A program made the translations under genes and the position numbers. The notes under the pieces were generated by a model that saw only the letters and a program-made list of their open reading frames with translations, had not been told where the DNA came from and did no database searches. A DNA stretch of 64,000 bases from Pseudomonas arsenicoxydans (GTDB lineage Bacteria > Pseudomonadota > Gammaproteobacteria > Pseudomonadales > Pseudomonadaceae). Position 1 is the stretch's first letter. Every line of letters begins with the position of its first letter. Of the stretch, positions 47,822-55,740 are shown in pieces. The stretch lies in assembly GCF_006438915.1 (NCBI RefSeq), contig NZ_RCZE01000003.1, positions 315,070-379,069 of the forward strand. The letters run 5' to 3'.

Positions 47822-50092
47822 TCAACGCGCGGTGATTTTCCAGGCACGGTGGATCTTGCCGTTACGGGCGAAATCCGGATCGATGGTCTGGGCGGTGATT
47901 TCTTCAACGGCGTAACGCTCTGCGAGGTTTTCCTCAAGGGTGAACTTGCGGAAGTTGTTGGAGAAGTACAACACGCCACCGGGTGCCAGACGGGCCATGG
48001 CCAGGTCGATCAACTGCACCTGATCGCGTTGCACGTCGAAGATCCCTTCCATGCGCTTGGAGTTGGAGAACGTCGGCGGGTCGATGAAGATCAGGTCGTA
48101 CTCGTCACGGCAGGCTTCGAGCCAAGCCATCACGTCGCCCTGCTCCAGACGATTCTTGTCAGAGAAACCGTTCAACGACAGGTTACGACGCGCCCAGTCC
48201 AAGTAGGTTTTCGACAGATCGACGCTGGTGGTGGTGCGTGCGCCGCCCTTGGCCGCGTGGACACTGGCGGTCGCGGTGTAGCAATACAGGTTGAGGAAGC
48301 GCTTGCCGGCCGCCTCTTTCTGAATGCGCATGCGCATCGGGCGGTGGTCGAGGAACAGTCCGGTGTCGAGGTAGTCGGTGAGGTTGACCAGCAGTTGCAC
48401 GCCACCTTCATTGACCTCGACGAACTTGCCCTGCGCAGCCTGACGTTCGTACTGCTTGGTGCCGCTCTGACGTTCGCGACGCTTGACCACCACGCGGCTC
48501 TTGTCGATGTTCAAGGCCTGCGGAATCGCAGCCAGGGCATCGAACATGCGGGCCGAAGCTTTTTCCGGATCGATGGATTTCGGCGCGGCGTATTCCTGGA
48601 CGTGGACCCAATCCTGATAGAGGTCGATGGCCATGGAATATTCCGGCATGTCGGCGTCATACACGCGATAGCAGTCGATGCCTTCACGCTTGACCCACTT
48701 GCCCAGTGCCTTGAGGTTTTTCTGCAGACGGTTGGCAAACATCTGCCCGCCTTCGCTCAAGCGCGGTTGCTCGATCACCACCGGGGCAGGCTTGATCGGG
48801 TTGCCGTTCTTGTTGTACTTCTCGTACTTGCCCGGTGCCACATCATTGTCAGCGACTTCGACTTCAGCCTGCTCGCGCTCGACCTGACGCTGTTCCGGGG
48901 TGCGACGTTCGCCGGTGACGAACTGGTCGGGCGTGACCTTGATCAGCAGCAGCTTGCACGGCAGCGCGCCGTTCCAGAACGAATACTGTTTGTGGCTGCG
49001 AATGCCCATGCGCTTGCCCAGGTCCGGGGCGCCGGTGAACACCGCGGCTTCCCAGTTCAGGCAGGCCTGACGCAGACGCTCGCCGAGGTTCTGGTAGAGG
49101 TAGAGCAAGCTCGCCTCGTCGCCCAGACGCTCGCCGTACGGAGGGTTGCAGATCACCAGGCCTTTCTGGTTCTGGTCCGGACGCGGCTCGAACGTACCGA
49201 CTTCGCCCTGGTAGATCTTGATCCACTCGCTCAGGCCGGCACGCTCGACGTTGTTGCGGCCCGGTTGAATCAGGCGCGGGTCGGCTTCGTAACCGCGAAT
49301 CCAAAGCGGTGGCTTGGCCAAGCCAGCCGCACAACGCTCGGTGGCTTCTTCGTGAAGTTTTTTCCACAGCGCCGGGACGTGACCGAGCCAGGCGGTGAAG
49401 CCCCACTGCTCGCGACGCAGGTTCGGCGCCATGTCGGCGGCGATCATCGCCGCTTCGACGAGGAACGTACCGACACCGCACATCGGGTCAGCCAGCGCGC
49501 CGCCTTCGGCCGCAATGCGTGGCCAGCCGGAACGGATCAGGATCGCGGCCGCGAGGTTTTCCTTCAGCGGCGCCGCGCCTTGCTGCAACCGATAACCGCG
49601 CTGGTGCAGGCTGTGGCCGGACAGGTCGAGGGACAGAATCGCTTCGCCACGGTCCAGGCGCAGGTGAATGCGCAGGTCCGGGTTGAGCTTATCGATCGAC
49701 GGACGGTCGCCTTGCGGGGTGCGCAGTTTGTCGACGATGGCGTCTTTGACTTTCAAGGCGCCGAAGTGGGTGTTGTCGATGCCCGAGCCATGACCGCTGA
49801 ACTCGACGGCCAGGGTGCCGTCGTTGAGCATGTGGTCTTGCCACTCGATATCGAGCACGCCGTGGTACAAATCTTCGGCGTCCTTCATCGGGAACCGCTT
49901 GAGCACCAGCAGCACCCGGTTCGCCAGACGCGACCACAGGCACAGGCGATAAGCGGTTTCCATGGTTGCCATGCCGCGCACGGCAGAGGTGTGCTCACGT
50001 GCTTCTTCAAGGCCAAGCCCGACGGCTTCCTCGATCAGCAGGCCTTCAAGGCCTTTGGGGCAAGTGAGGAAGATTTCGAATTGATCGGACAT
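47822..50092 (-). CDS. rlmL: 23S rRNA methyltransferase RlmKL
   Basis: This fused enzyme makes m2G2445 and m7G2069 in 23S rRNA. The 756-residue protein starts MSDQFEIFLTCPKGLEGLL (ATG 50092; the frame extends 12 codons upstream). It has a THUMP domain (about 45-155), the RlmL half with NPPYGERLG near 315-323, and the RlmK half with SAM-binding LYCYTATASVHAAKGGA and IDPPTFSNSKRM near 675-686. It is divergent from rmf. Confidence 0.95.
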   Translation of the reverse strand: MSDQFEIFLTCPKGLEGLLIEEAVGLGLEEAREHTSAVRGMATMETAYRLCLWSRLANRVLLVLKRFPMKDAEDLYHGVLDIEWQDHMLNDGTLAVEFSGHGSGIDNTHFGALKVKDAIVDKLRTPQGDRPSIDKLNPDLRIHLRLDRGEAILSLDLSGHSLHQRGYRLQQGAAPLKENLAAAILIRSGWPRIAAEGGALADPMCGVGTFLVEAAMIAADMAPNLRREQWGFTAWLGHVPALWKKLHEEATERCAAGLAKPPLWIRGYEADPRLIQPGRNNVERAGLSEWIKIYQGEVGTFEPRPDQNQKGLVICNPPYGERLGDEASLLYLYQNLGERLRQACLNWEAAVFTGAPDLGKRMGIRSHKQYSFWNGALPCKLLLIKVTPDQFVTGERRTPEQRQVEREQAEVEVADNDVAPGKYEKYNKNGNPIKPAPVVIEQPRLSEGGQMFANRLQKNLKALGKWVKREGIDCYRVYDADMPEYSMAIDLYQDWVHVQEYAAPKSIDPEKASARMFDALAAIPQALNIDKSRVVVKRRERQSGTKQYERQAAQGKFVEVNEGGVQLLVNLTDYLDTGLFLDHRPMRMRIQKEAAGKRFLNLYCYTATASVHAAKGGARTTTSVDLSKTYLDWARRNLSLNGFSDKNRLEQGDVMAWLEACRDEYDLIFIDPPTFSNSKRMEGIFDVQRDQVQLIDLAMARLAPGGVLYFSNNFRKFTLEENLAERYAVEEITAQTIDPDFARNGKIHRAWKITAR

Positions 50093-50490
50093 TGGAATTT
50101 CAGAGCCTTTAGCTAAGTGAACCGACAACGCATTGCCGGTCCGGTTTTCAATCAGGCGCTTTTCTAAAAGAGCGCCCGCGTGGCACGAAGGTGTGCCGTC
50201 CCACCTGTGCTGCTCAGGTTAGAAGAGCTTAGATGCACAGGCAGATAAAAAAGTTGATGCAACAAAATGTCATAAGTCGACCCTTCGTCGAATAATGCTT
50301 CTGCTCAACAGAAGTCATTCTCACTAAAGGATTAACCCCGTCATCCTGCGGGGGGCCGATCATACAGGGCTTTGACCAATAAACACGGGCAAACATCGTG
50401 TTACTTATGGCCATAGCATCTTTATCGTTACGTCCTTATGACAAAACGATCATTCCCTCGATGTGACGCATTGGTTAGAACTCAACTCAG
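50093..50490. other. intergenic region between rlmL and rmf
   Basis: This is the promoter region for divergent rlmL and rmf. The part 50230-50460 is AT-richer than its surroundings. Short inverted repeats are present (for example GGCAC/GTGCC near 50178-50193), but I find no gene and no clear promoter pair. A small RNA cannot be excluded. Confidence 0.4.
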
Positions 50491-50585
50491 GTTGACGCCG
50501 CAACGACGTCAACACCTTGGCTCGCGACGCCGGCAGCGGGCCCCATCGGCAGAAGTTTTTTTCTGCCAGACCTCGATTGAGGTCT
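50491..50585 (+). promoter_or_regulatory. structured 5' leader of rmf (candidate rmf RNA motif)
   Basis: Three stem-loops precede rmf: GTTGACG/CGTCAAC (50491-50513), GGCAGAA/TTCTGCC (50548-50567), and directly adjoining it AGACCTC-GATT-GAGGTCT (50568-50585). A conserved 'rmf RNA motif' upstream of pseudomonad rmf genes has been described from comparative genomics. I believe this is that element, but I cannot check the covariance model. It ends 38 bases before the start codon. Confidence 0.6.
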
Positions 50586-50623
50586 ACGCGATAAATACAG
50601 TCAACAAGTGAGGGCAACACCCT

Positions 50624-50839
50624 ATGAGAAGACTTAAGCGTGATCCGTTGGAAAGAGCATTTTTGCGCGGATATCAATATGGCGTTGGTGGCAAATCCCG
50701 TGAGCTTTGCCCATTTACTCTACCGTCAGTACGCCAAGCCTGGATTAACGGCTGGCGCGAGGGACGCGGCGACAACTGGGACGGTATGACCGGCACTGCG
50801 GGAATCCACAGACTCAACGAACTTCACGCCGTCGGCTAA
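50624..50839 (+). CDS. rmf: ribosome modulation factor
   Basis: Rmf dimerises 70S ribosomes into inactive 100S particles in stationary phase or starvation. The 71-residue basic protein has the family signature RDPLERAFLRGYQYGVGGKSRELCPF (6-31) and QAWINGWREGR (39-49). GTGAGGGCAAC precedes the ATG. The structured leader upstream and the terminator at 50929-50953 define a short single-gene transcript. Confidence 0.96.
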   Translation: MRRLKRDPLERAFLRGYQYGVGGKSRELCPFTLPSVRQAWINGWREGRGDNWDGMTGTAGIHRLNELHAVG

Positions 50840-50928
50840 TTTACAGGGCCTAACACTCCGACACGACAATCTGATGACTGAATGAATTAACCACGCACGT
50901 CCCATCCGGGCGGCGGGCTCCGGCCCAG

Positions 50929-50953
50929 GGGCACCCTAGAGGTGCCCTTTTTT
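50929..50953 (+). terminator. terminator of rmf
   Basis: GGGCACC and GGTGCCC pair around CTAGA and are followed by TTTTTT. Confidence 0.88.
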
Positions 50954-50982
50954 ATGCCCGTAAATTCACCGCAAATACCATT

Positions 50983-51114
50983 GTGGCGAGGGAGCTTGCT
51001 CCCGCTGGGCTGCGAAGCGGCCCTAAAACCAGGGAACGCGGTGAGTCAGGCAGAACACATTGGCAAGATTACGACTGCTGCGCAGCCGAGCGGGAGCAAG
51101 CTCCCTCGCCACAA
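50983..51114. repeat. REP doublet, second family, between rmf and pyrD
   Basis: GTGGCGAGGGAGCTTGCTCC at 50983-51002 and its complement at 51091-51114 enclose a spacer with CGCTGGGCTGCGAAGCGGCC near the left and GCGCAGCCGAGCG near the right end. It is the best-preserved member of this family in the window. Confidence 0.9.
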
Positions 51115-51129
51115 AAGCTCCCACAGGGG

Positions 51130-52149
51130 TCATCGCTGGGCGGCGATGGCGTCTACCGACTCGCGAATCAATGCCGGGCCTTTGTAGATAAAGCCGGAGT
51201 AGATCTGTACCAGGCTCGCGCCTGCAGCGATTTTCTCAGCCGCGTGCTTGCCTTCGGTGATCCCGCCCACGGCGATAATCGGTAAGCGACCGGCCAGTTC
51301 CGAGGCCAGTACTTTCACGGTGTGGGTGCTCTTGTCACGAACCGGCGCGCCGGACAGACCGCCCGCCTCGTCGCCGTGTTCCATGCCTTCGACGCCGACG
51401 CGGCTCAGGGTGGTGTTGGTGGCGATCACCGCGTCCATCCCGGTTTCGATCAGCGCTTGAGCGACCTGCGCGGTTTCTTCGTCGGTCATGTCCGGTGCGA
51501 TCTTGATCGCCAGCGGAACGTGTTTACCGTGACGCAACGCCAGTTCCGCTCGGCGGGTGGCCAGGTCAGCGAGCAACTGCTTGAGCGAATCGCCGAACTG
51601 CAGGCTGCGCAGGCCCGGGGTGTTCGGCGAGCTGACGTTAACCGTCACGTAGCTGGCGTGGGCGTAGACCTTGTCCAGACAGATCAGGTAATCGTCGACC
51701 GCGCGCTCGACCGGCGTATCGAAGTTCTTGCCGATGTTGATGCCCAGCACGCCCTTGTACTTGGCGGCAGCTACACGGGCCAGCAGGTGATCGACGCCAA
51801 GGTTGTTGAACCCCATGCGGTTGATGATCGCCTCGGCTTCCGGCAGACGGAAAATCCGTGGTTTCGGATTGCCCGGTTGCGGACGCGGGGTAATGGTGCC
51901 GATTTCGACAAAACCAAAACCCAACTGGGCAAAACCATCGATGGCCGCGCCGTTCTTGTCCAGACCGGCCGCCAGACCCACCGGGTTAGGGAAGTCCAGG
52001 CCCATGACCGACACCGGCATTTTCGCCGGGGCCTTGCACAGCAAGCCGTTGAGGCCCAAACGTCCGCCCGCGCCGATCAGGTCCAGGGACAGATCGTGGG
52101 AGGTTTCCGGGGAAAGTTTGAACAACAGCTGACGGGCCAGGGTGTACAT
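51130..52149 (-). CDS. pyrD: dihydroorotate dehydrogenase (quinone), class 2
   Basis: PyrD oxidises dihydroorotate to orotate at the membrane, with quinone as acceptor, in pyrimidine synthesis. The 339-residue FMN protein has the class 2 N-terminal helices ([19 protein letters not shown]), [10 protein letters not shown] near 59-68, [10 protein letters not shown] near 172-181 with the catalytic Ser, and [17 protein letters not shown] near the end. It is divergent from nasS. Confidence 0.95.
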   Translation of the reverse strand: MYTLARQLLFKLSPETSHDLSLDLIGAGGRLGLNGLLCKAPAKMPVSVMGLDFPNPVGLAAGLDKNGAAIDGFAQLGFGFVEIGTITPRPQPGNPKPRIFRLPEAEAIINRMGFNNLGVDHLLARVAAAKYKGVLGINIGKNFDTPVERAVDDYLICLDKVYAHASYVTVNVSSPNTPGLRSLQFGDSLKQLLADLATRRAELALRHGKHVPLAIKIAPDMTDEETAQVAQALIETGMDAVIATNTTLSRVGVEGMEHGDEAGGLSGAPVRDKSTHTVKVLASELAGRLPIIAVGGITEGKHAAEKIAAGASLVQIYSGFIYKGPALIRESVDAIAAQR

Positions 52150-52241
52150 GGGCGGGTTTGACTCTGGGCTACGAAAAGTGGCGGCAATTATAGCCGCGCA
52201 TCGAGGTCGCAGGCGAGGCGCGCGACAAAATCAGCGAGCGA

Positions 52242-52257
52242 TGGCATATGCCTTGCA
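52242..52257 (+). promoter_or_regulatory. sigma-54 promoter of nasST
   Basis: TGGCATATGCCTTGCA has GG at 52243-52244 and GC at 52255-52256 with exactly ten bases between, matching TGGCA-N6-TTGCA. Transcription would start near 52268. Confidence 0.72.
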
Positions 52258-52277
52258 CCGCCAAAGGTATCAGCACT

Positions 52278-52315
52278 CATGCCAACGGCGGAATGGGTCG
52301 AAAGACAACGGCGTC
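52278..52315 (+). promoter_or_regulatory. candidate NasT (ANTAR) RNA target in the nasS leader
   Basis: Hairpin 1: CATGCC - loop AACGGC - GGAATG (52278-52295), with one G-A mismatch. Hairpin 2: GAC - loop AACGGC - GTC (52304-52315), only three base pairs. Both loops are six bases with A at 1 and G at 4, the ANTAR rule. The 3' arm of hairpin 2 is part of the 5' arm of the terminator that follows, so the two are mutually exclusive. It is the weakest of the three leaders because of the short second stem. Confidence 0.6.
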
Positions 52316-52361
52316 GTCACTGGCCCTTGCTTTGGCAAGCGGCTCGGTACGGCGTTTTTTT
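52312..52361 (+). terminator. leader terminator upstream of nasS
   Basis: CGTCGT (52312-52317) pairs with ACGGCG (52349-52354); an inner CTTGC-TTTG-GCAAG stem extends the hairpin. Seven T follow (52355-52361). It stops 17 bases before the nasS start codon, so nasST expression requires read-through. Confidence 0.7.
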
Positions 52362-52378
52362 ATGCAAGGTGCTTAACC

Positions 52379-53590
52379 ATGATTGAAGTTCCAGCCAACC
52401 CCCTGGCGTGGGTCAATGGCAGCGATGCCCCGGAAAAGACCGACATCAACCTCGGCTTCATGGCCCTGAGCGATTGTGCCTCGGTGGTGGTCGCCGCCAC
52501 TCAGGGGTTCGCCCAGCCTTACGGCCTGACCCTGAACCTCAAGCGCCAGTCGTCCTGGGCCAACCTGCGGGACAAACTGGTCAGCGGCGAACTCGACGCC
52601 GCCCACAGCCTGTACGGCCTGATTTATGCCGTCCATCTGGGCATCGGCGGCGTGGCCTCCACCGACATGGCCGTACTGATGGGCCTGAACCAGAATGGCC
52701 AGAGCATCAATCTCTCCCACGGTTTGCAAGCGCTGGGCGTGACCAGTCCTGAGGCACTCGAACACCACGTGCACCAAACTCGCCCGAAACTCACCTTCGC
52801 CCAGACCTTTCCGACGGGCACCCACGCCATGTGGCTGTATTACTGGCTGGCGAGCCAGGGCATACATCCATTACAGGATGTCGACAGCGTCGTGGTCCCG
52901 CCACCGCAAATGGTCGCGCACCTGCAAGCCGGGCGTATCGATGGCTTTTGCGTGGGTGAGCCGTGGTCTGCCAGCGCAGTGCAACAGAATCTCGGCTTCA
53001 CCCTGGCGACGACCCAGACCATCTGGCCCGATCACCCGGAAAAAGTCCTCGGCTGCACCCGTGCGTTTGCCGAGCAGTACCCCAACACCGCGCGGGCCTT
53101 GGTAATGGCGATCCTGGAAGCCAGCCAGTTCATTGAACAAAGCACGGAAAACCGCCGCAGCACCGCACAACTGTTGAGCGCGCCGGATTACCTCGACGCC
53201 CCCCTCGACTGCATCGAACCGCGCCTGCTGGGCGATTACGCCGACGGTCTGGGCCATCGCTGGCAGGACCCGCACGCGTTGCGCTTCCATGCGGGCGGCG
53301 AGGTCAACGTGCCGTACCTGTCCGACGGCATGTGGTTCATGACTCAGTTCCGGCGCTGGGGTTTGTTGCGCGACGACCCGGATTACCTCGGCGTGGCCCG
53401 TCAGATCCAGCAACTGGACCTGTACCGCGAGGCCGCCGGTGCTGTCGGAGTCGATATCCGGGGGCAGGACATGCGCAGCAGCCAGTTGATCGACGGCAAA
53501 GTCTGGGACGGTTCCGACCCGGCCGGCTATGCCCGCAGCTTCAAGTTGCACGCCCTGAGCGACAGCTCGCACCTATTCGCCCAGCGCTGA
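52379..53590 (+). CDS. nasS: nitrate/nitrite sensor NasS
   Basis: NasS resembles the substrate-binding protein of nitrate ABC transporters but is cytoplasmic; it holds NasT inactive until nitrate or nitrite binds. The 403-residue protein has no signal peptide (MIEVPANPLAWVNG). It shows the NrtA-like pattern INLGFMALSDCASVVVAATQGF near 22-43 and CVGEPWSA near 198-205. AAGGTG precedes the ATG at 52379; the frame is open upstream but runs through the leader terminator. nasT follows after 15 bases. No permease or ATPase genes are present, which supports the sensor role. Confidence 0.92.
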   Translation: MIEVPANPLAWVNGSDAPEKTDINLGFMALSDCASVVVAATQGFAQPYGLTLNLKRQSSWANLRDKLVSGELDAAHSLYGLIYAVHLGIGGVASTDMAVLMGLNQNGQSINLSHGLQALGVTSPEALEHHVHQTRPKLTFAQTFPTGTHAMWLYYWLASQGIHPLQDVDSVVVPPPQMVAHLQAGRIDGFCVGEPWSASAVQQNLGFTLATTQTIWPDHPEKVLGCTRAFAEQYPNTARALVMAILEASQFIEQSTENRRSTAQLLSAPDYLDAPLDCIEPRLLGDYADGLGHRWQDPHALRFHAGGEVNVPYLSDGMWFMTQFRRWGLLRDDPDYLGVARQIQQLDLYREAAGAVGVDIRGQDMRSSQLIDGKVWDGSDPAGYARSFKLHALSDSSHLFAQR

Positions 53591-53605
53591 CAGGAGACTG
53601 CGAAC

Positions 53606-54181
53606 ATGCTGCGTATCCTGCTGATCAACGACACCGCGAAGAAAGTCGGTCGACTAAAAACCGCCCTGACCGAAGCCGGGTTCGAGGTGATCGACGAATC
53701 GGGCCTGACCATCGACCTGCCCGAACGCGTCGAAACAGTGCGTCCGGACGTGATTCTGATCGATACCGAGTCACCGAGCCGCGATGTGCTGGAGCAAGTG
53801 GTGCTGGTGACCCGCGACCAGCCTCGTCCAATCGTGATGTTTACCGATGAACATGACCCTGGCGTGATGCGTCAGGCGATCAAGTCCGGGGTCAGCGCCT
53901 ACATCGTCGAAGGCATTCACGCACAGCGCCTGCAGCCGATTCTCGATGTGGCCATGGCGCGGTTTGAAAGTGACCAGGCCCTGCGCGCCCAACTGCATGC
54001 CCGCGACCAGCAACTGGCTGAACGCAAGCGCATCGAGCTGGCCAAGGGGCTGTTGATGAAGATGAAGAGCTGCAATGAGGAAGAGGCTTACACCCTGATG
54101 CGTCGACAGGCGATGAGCCGGCAGCAGAAGTTGATCCAGGTCGCCGAGCAGATTATTGCCATGAGTGAGTTGCTCGGCTGA
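53606..54181 (+). CDS. nasT: ANTAR-domain antiterminator NasT
   Basis: NasT binds RNA hairpins in nitrate-assimilation leaders and prevents termination when released by NasS. The 191-residue protein has a pseudo-receiver domain (about 1-120; the usual phospho-Asp region reads ILIDTESPSRD), a coiled linker (about 120-142) and an ANTAR domain (about 143-186, ELAKGLLMKMKSCNEEEAY). Its probable RNA targets lie in this same window before nasS, before the transporter gene and before nirB. Confidence 0.94.
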   Translation: MLRILLINDTAKKVGRLKTALTEAGFEVIDESGLTIDLPERVETVRPDVILIDTESPSRDVLEQVVLVTRDQPRPIVMFTDEHDPGVMRQAIKSGVSAYIVEGIHAQRLQPILDVAMARFESDQALRAQLHARDQQLAERKRIELAKGLLMKMKSCNEEEAYTLMRRQAMSRQQKLIQVAEQIIAMSELLG

Positions 54182-54207
54182 GGTTTTGTGGTGCCGTTGA
54201 AGGCCCC

Positions 54208-54281
54208 TTCGCGAGCAAGCCCGCTCCCACATTTGATTTGTGTACGACGCAGATCAAATGTGGGAGCGGGCTTGCTCGCGA
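54208..54281. repeat. REPIN between nasT and the nitrate transporter leader
   Basis: Inverted REP units flank ACATTTGATTTGTGTACGACGCAGATCAAATGT, whose ends pair, similar to the spacer at 9311-9401. It ends 25 bases before the next sigma-54 promoter. Confidence 0.92.
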
Positions 54282-54307
54282 ATGGCCGCGACTCTGTCTT
54301 TGAGGGT

Positions 54308-54323
54308 TGGCACAAATCTGGCT
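54308..54323 (+). promoter_or_regulatory. sigma-54 promoter of the nitrate transporter operon
   Basis: TGGCACAAATCTGGC has GG at 54309-54310 and GC at 54321-54322, ten bases apart. Transcription would start near 54333, five bases before the first leader hairpin. Confidence 0.72.
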
Positions 54324-54337
54324 AAGTAATCACCACA

Positions 54338-54378
54338 GGTAACCAACGGCGGTTGCCCCACCTACGACAAAGACGTCG
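54338..54378 (+). promoter_or_regulatory. candidate NasT (ANTAR) RNA target in the transporter leader
   Basis: Hairpin 1: GGTAACC - loop AACGGC - GGTTGCC (54338-54357), seven pairs. Hairpin 2: CGAC - loop AAAGAC - GTCG (54365-54378). The linker is 7 bases. Both hexaloops have A at 1 and G at 4. The GTCG arm of hairpin 2 is also in the 5' arm of the terminator that follows, so NasT binding would block termination. This is the clearest of the three leaders. Confidence 0.8.
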
Positions 54379-54421
54379 CTCACCTCATTTGCCACTGGCG
54401 AATCAGGTAGCGGCGTTTTTT
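54374..54421 (+). terminator. leader terminator upstream of the nitrate transporter gene
   Basis: CGTCGCT pairs with AGCGGCG, then ACCT with AGGT, then ATTTGCC with GGCGAAT around a 3-base loop; six T follow (54416-54421). This long hairpin lies 100 bases before the start codon. Confidence 0.85.
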
Positions 54422-54521
54422 CGTTTTGGCCCCACAGCCCGGGGCCGGTGGTGCGGCCCACAGGCGCCCCACCTGCTAGCTCATGACTCCTTCTCGAGAC
54501 TCTTCACAGCTGAGGTGCGCG

Positions 54522-55733
54522 ATGAATTCAAGCTTCTGGAAATCCGGCCATACGCCGACACTGTTTGCGGCCTTCCTCTATTTCGACCTGAGCTTCATGG
54601 TCTGGTACCTGCTCGGTCCGCTGGCCGTGCAGATTGCCGCCGACCTGCACCTGACCACCCAACAACGCGGGCTGGTGGTGGCCACGCCGATCCTGGCCGG
54701 GGCGGTGCTGCGTTTTATCATGGGCATGCTGGCGGATCGTCTTTCGCCAAAAACCGCCGGGATGATCGGCCAGGTGATCGTCATCTGCGCGCTGTTCGGC
54801 GCCTGGAAACTCGGCATCCACAGCTACGAGCAAGCGCTGGTGCTGGGCCTGTTCCTCGGCATGGCCGGTGCGTCCTTCGCCGTCGCCCTGCCGCTGGCCT
54901 CGCAGTGGTATCCGCCACAGCATCAAGGCAAAGCCATGGGCATCGCCGGTGCCGGTAACTCTGGCACGGTGTTGGCTGCTCTGATCGCCCCGGTATTGGC
55001 CGCCGCGTTCGGCTGGAGCAACGTGTTCGGCTTCGCCTTGATCCCGCTGATCCTGACCCTGATTGTCTTTGCCTGGCTGGCGAAAAACGCGCCGGAACGG
55101 CCGAAAGCCAAGTCTGTGGCCGACTACTTCAAGGCCTTGGGTGATCGCGACAGCTGGTGGTTCATGTTTTTCTACAGCGTGACCTTCGGCGGCTTCATCG
55201 GCCTGGCCAGCGCCCTGCCCGGCTACTTCAACGACCAGTACGGACTGAGCCCGGTGACGGCCGGTTACTACACCGCGGCCTGTGTGTTCGGTGGCAGCCT
55301 GATGCGCCCATTGGGCGGTGCGCTGGCAGACCGTTTCGGCGGGATACGCACGCTGCTGGCGATGTACACGGTGGCGGCGCTCTGCATTGCGGCAGTGGGT
55401 TTCAACCTGCCAAGTTCCTACGCGGCGCTGGCGCTTTTCGTCTGCACCATGCTCGGTTTGGGCGCAGGTAACGGCGCGGTATTCCAGTTGGTGCCGCAGC
55501 GCTTTCGTCGCGAGATCGGTGTGATGACCGGTTTGATCGGCATGGCCGGCGGTATCGGTGGCTTTGCCCTGGCAGCAGGCATGGGCGCGATCAAGCAGAG
55601 CACCGGCAGTTATCAGTTGGCTCTGTGGTTGTTCGCCAGCCTCGGCGTTCTCGCCTGGTTCGGTCTGCACGGGGTGAAACGTCGCTGGAGAACCACTTGG
55701 GGTTCGGCCGCCGTGACGGCGGCCCGGGTCTGA
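54522..55733 (+). CDS. nitrate transporter, MFS nitrate/nitrite porter family
   Basis: This 403-residue protein with 12 membrane helices imports nitrate for assimilation. Family signatures are AGAGNSGTVLAALIAP near 145-160 and GAGNGAVFQLVPQRF near 312-326. I chose ATG 54522 (GAGGTG 7 bases upstream) rather than 54483; residues before it do not resemble the family. It is under the NasT leader, and is followed after 7 bases by the PP2C-kinase gene, so the two are cotranscribed. Different pseudomonads call it nasA or narK; to avoid a clash with the reductase I leave the symbol empty. Confidence 0.93.
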   Translation: MNSSFWKSGHTPTLFAAFLYFDLSFMVWYLLGPLAVQIAADLHLTTQQRGLVVATPILAGAVLRFIMGMLADRLSPKTAGMIGQVIVICALFGAWKLGIHSYEQALVLGLFLGMAGASFAVALPLASQWYPPQHQGKAMGIAGAGNSGTVLAALIAPVLAAAFGWSNVFGFALIPLILTLIVFAWLAKNAPERPKAKSVADYFKALGDRDSWWFMFFYSVTFGGFIGLASALPGYFNDQYGLSPVTAGYYTAACVFGGSLMRPLGGALADRFGGIRTLLAMYTVAALCIAAVGFNLPSSYAALALFVCTMLGLGAGNGAVFQLVPQRFRREIGVMTGLIGMAGGIGGFALAAGMGAIKQSTGSYQLALWLFASLGVLAWFGLHGVKRRWRTTWGSAAVTAARV

Positions 55734-55740
55734 GGCCTCG

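Noticed and set aside
47753-50116. Forward-strand open frame of 787 codons
   Set aside because: It lies entirely antisense to rlmKL, has no recognisable domain and only reflects the high GC third positions of the real gene.
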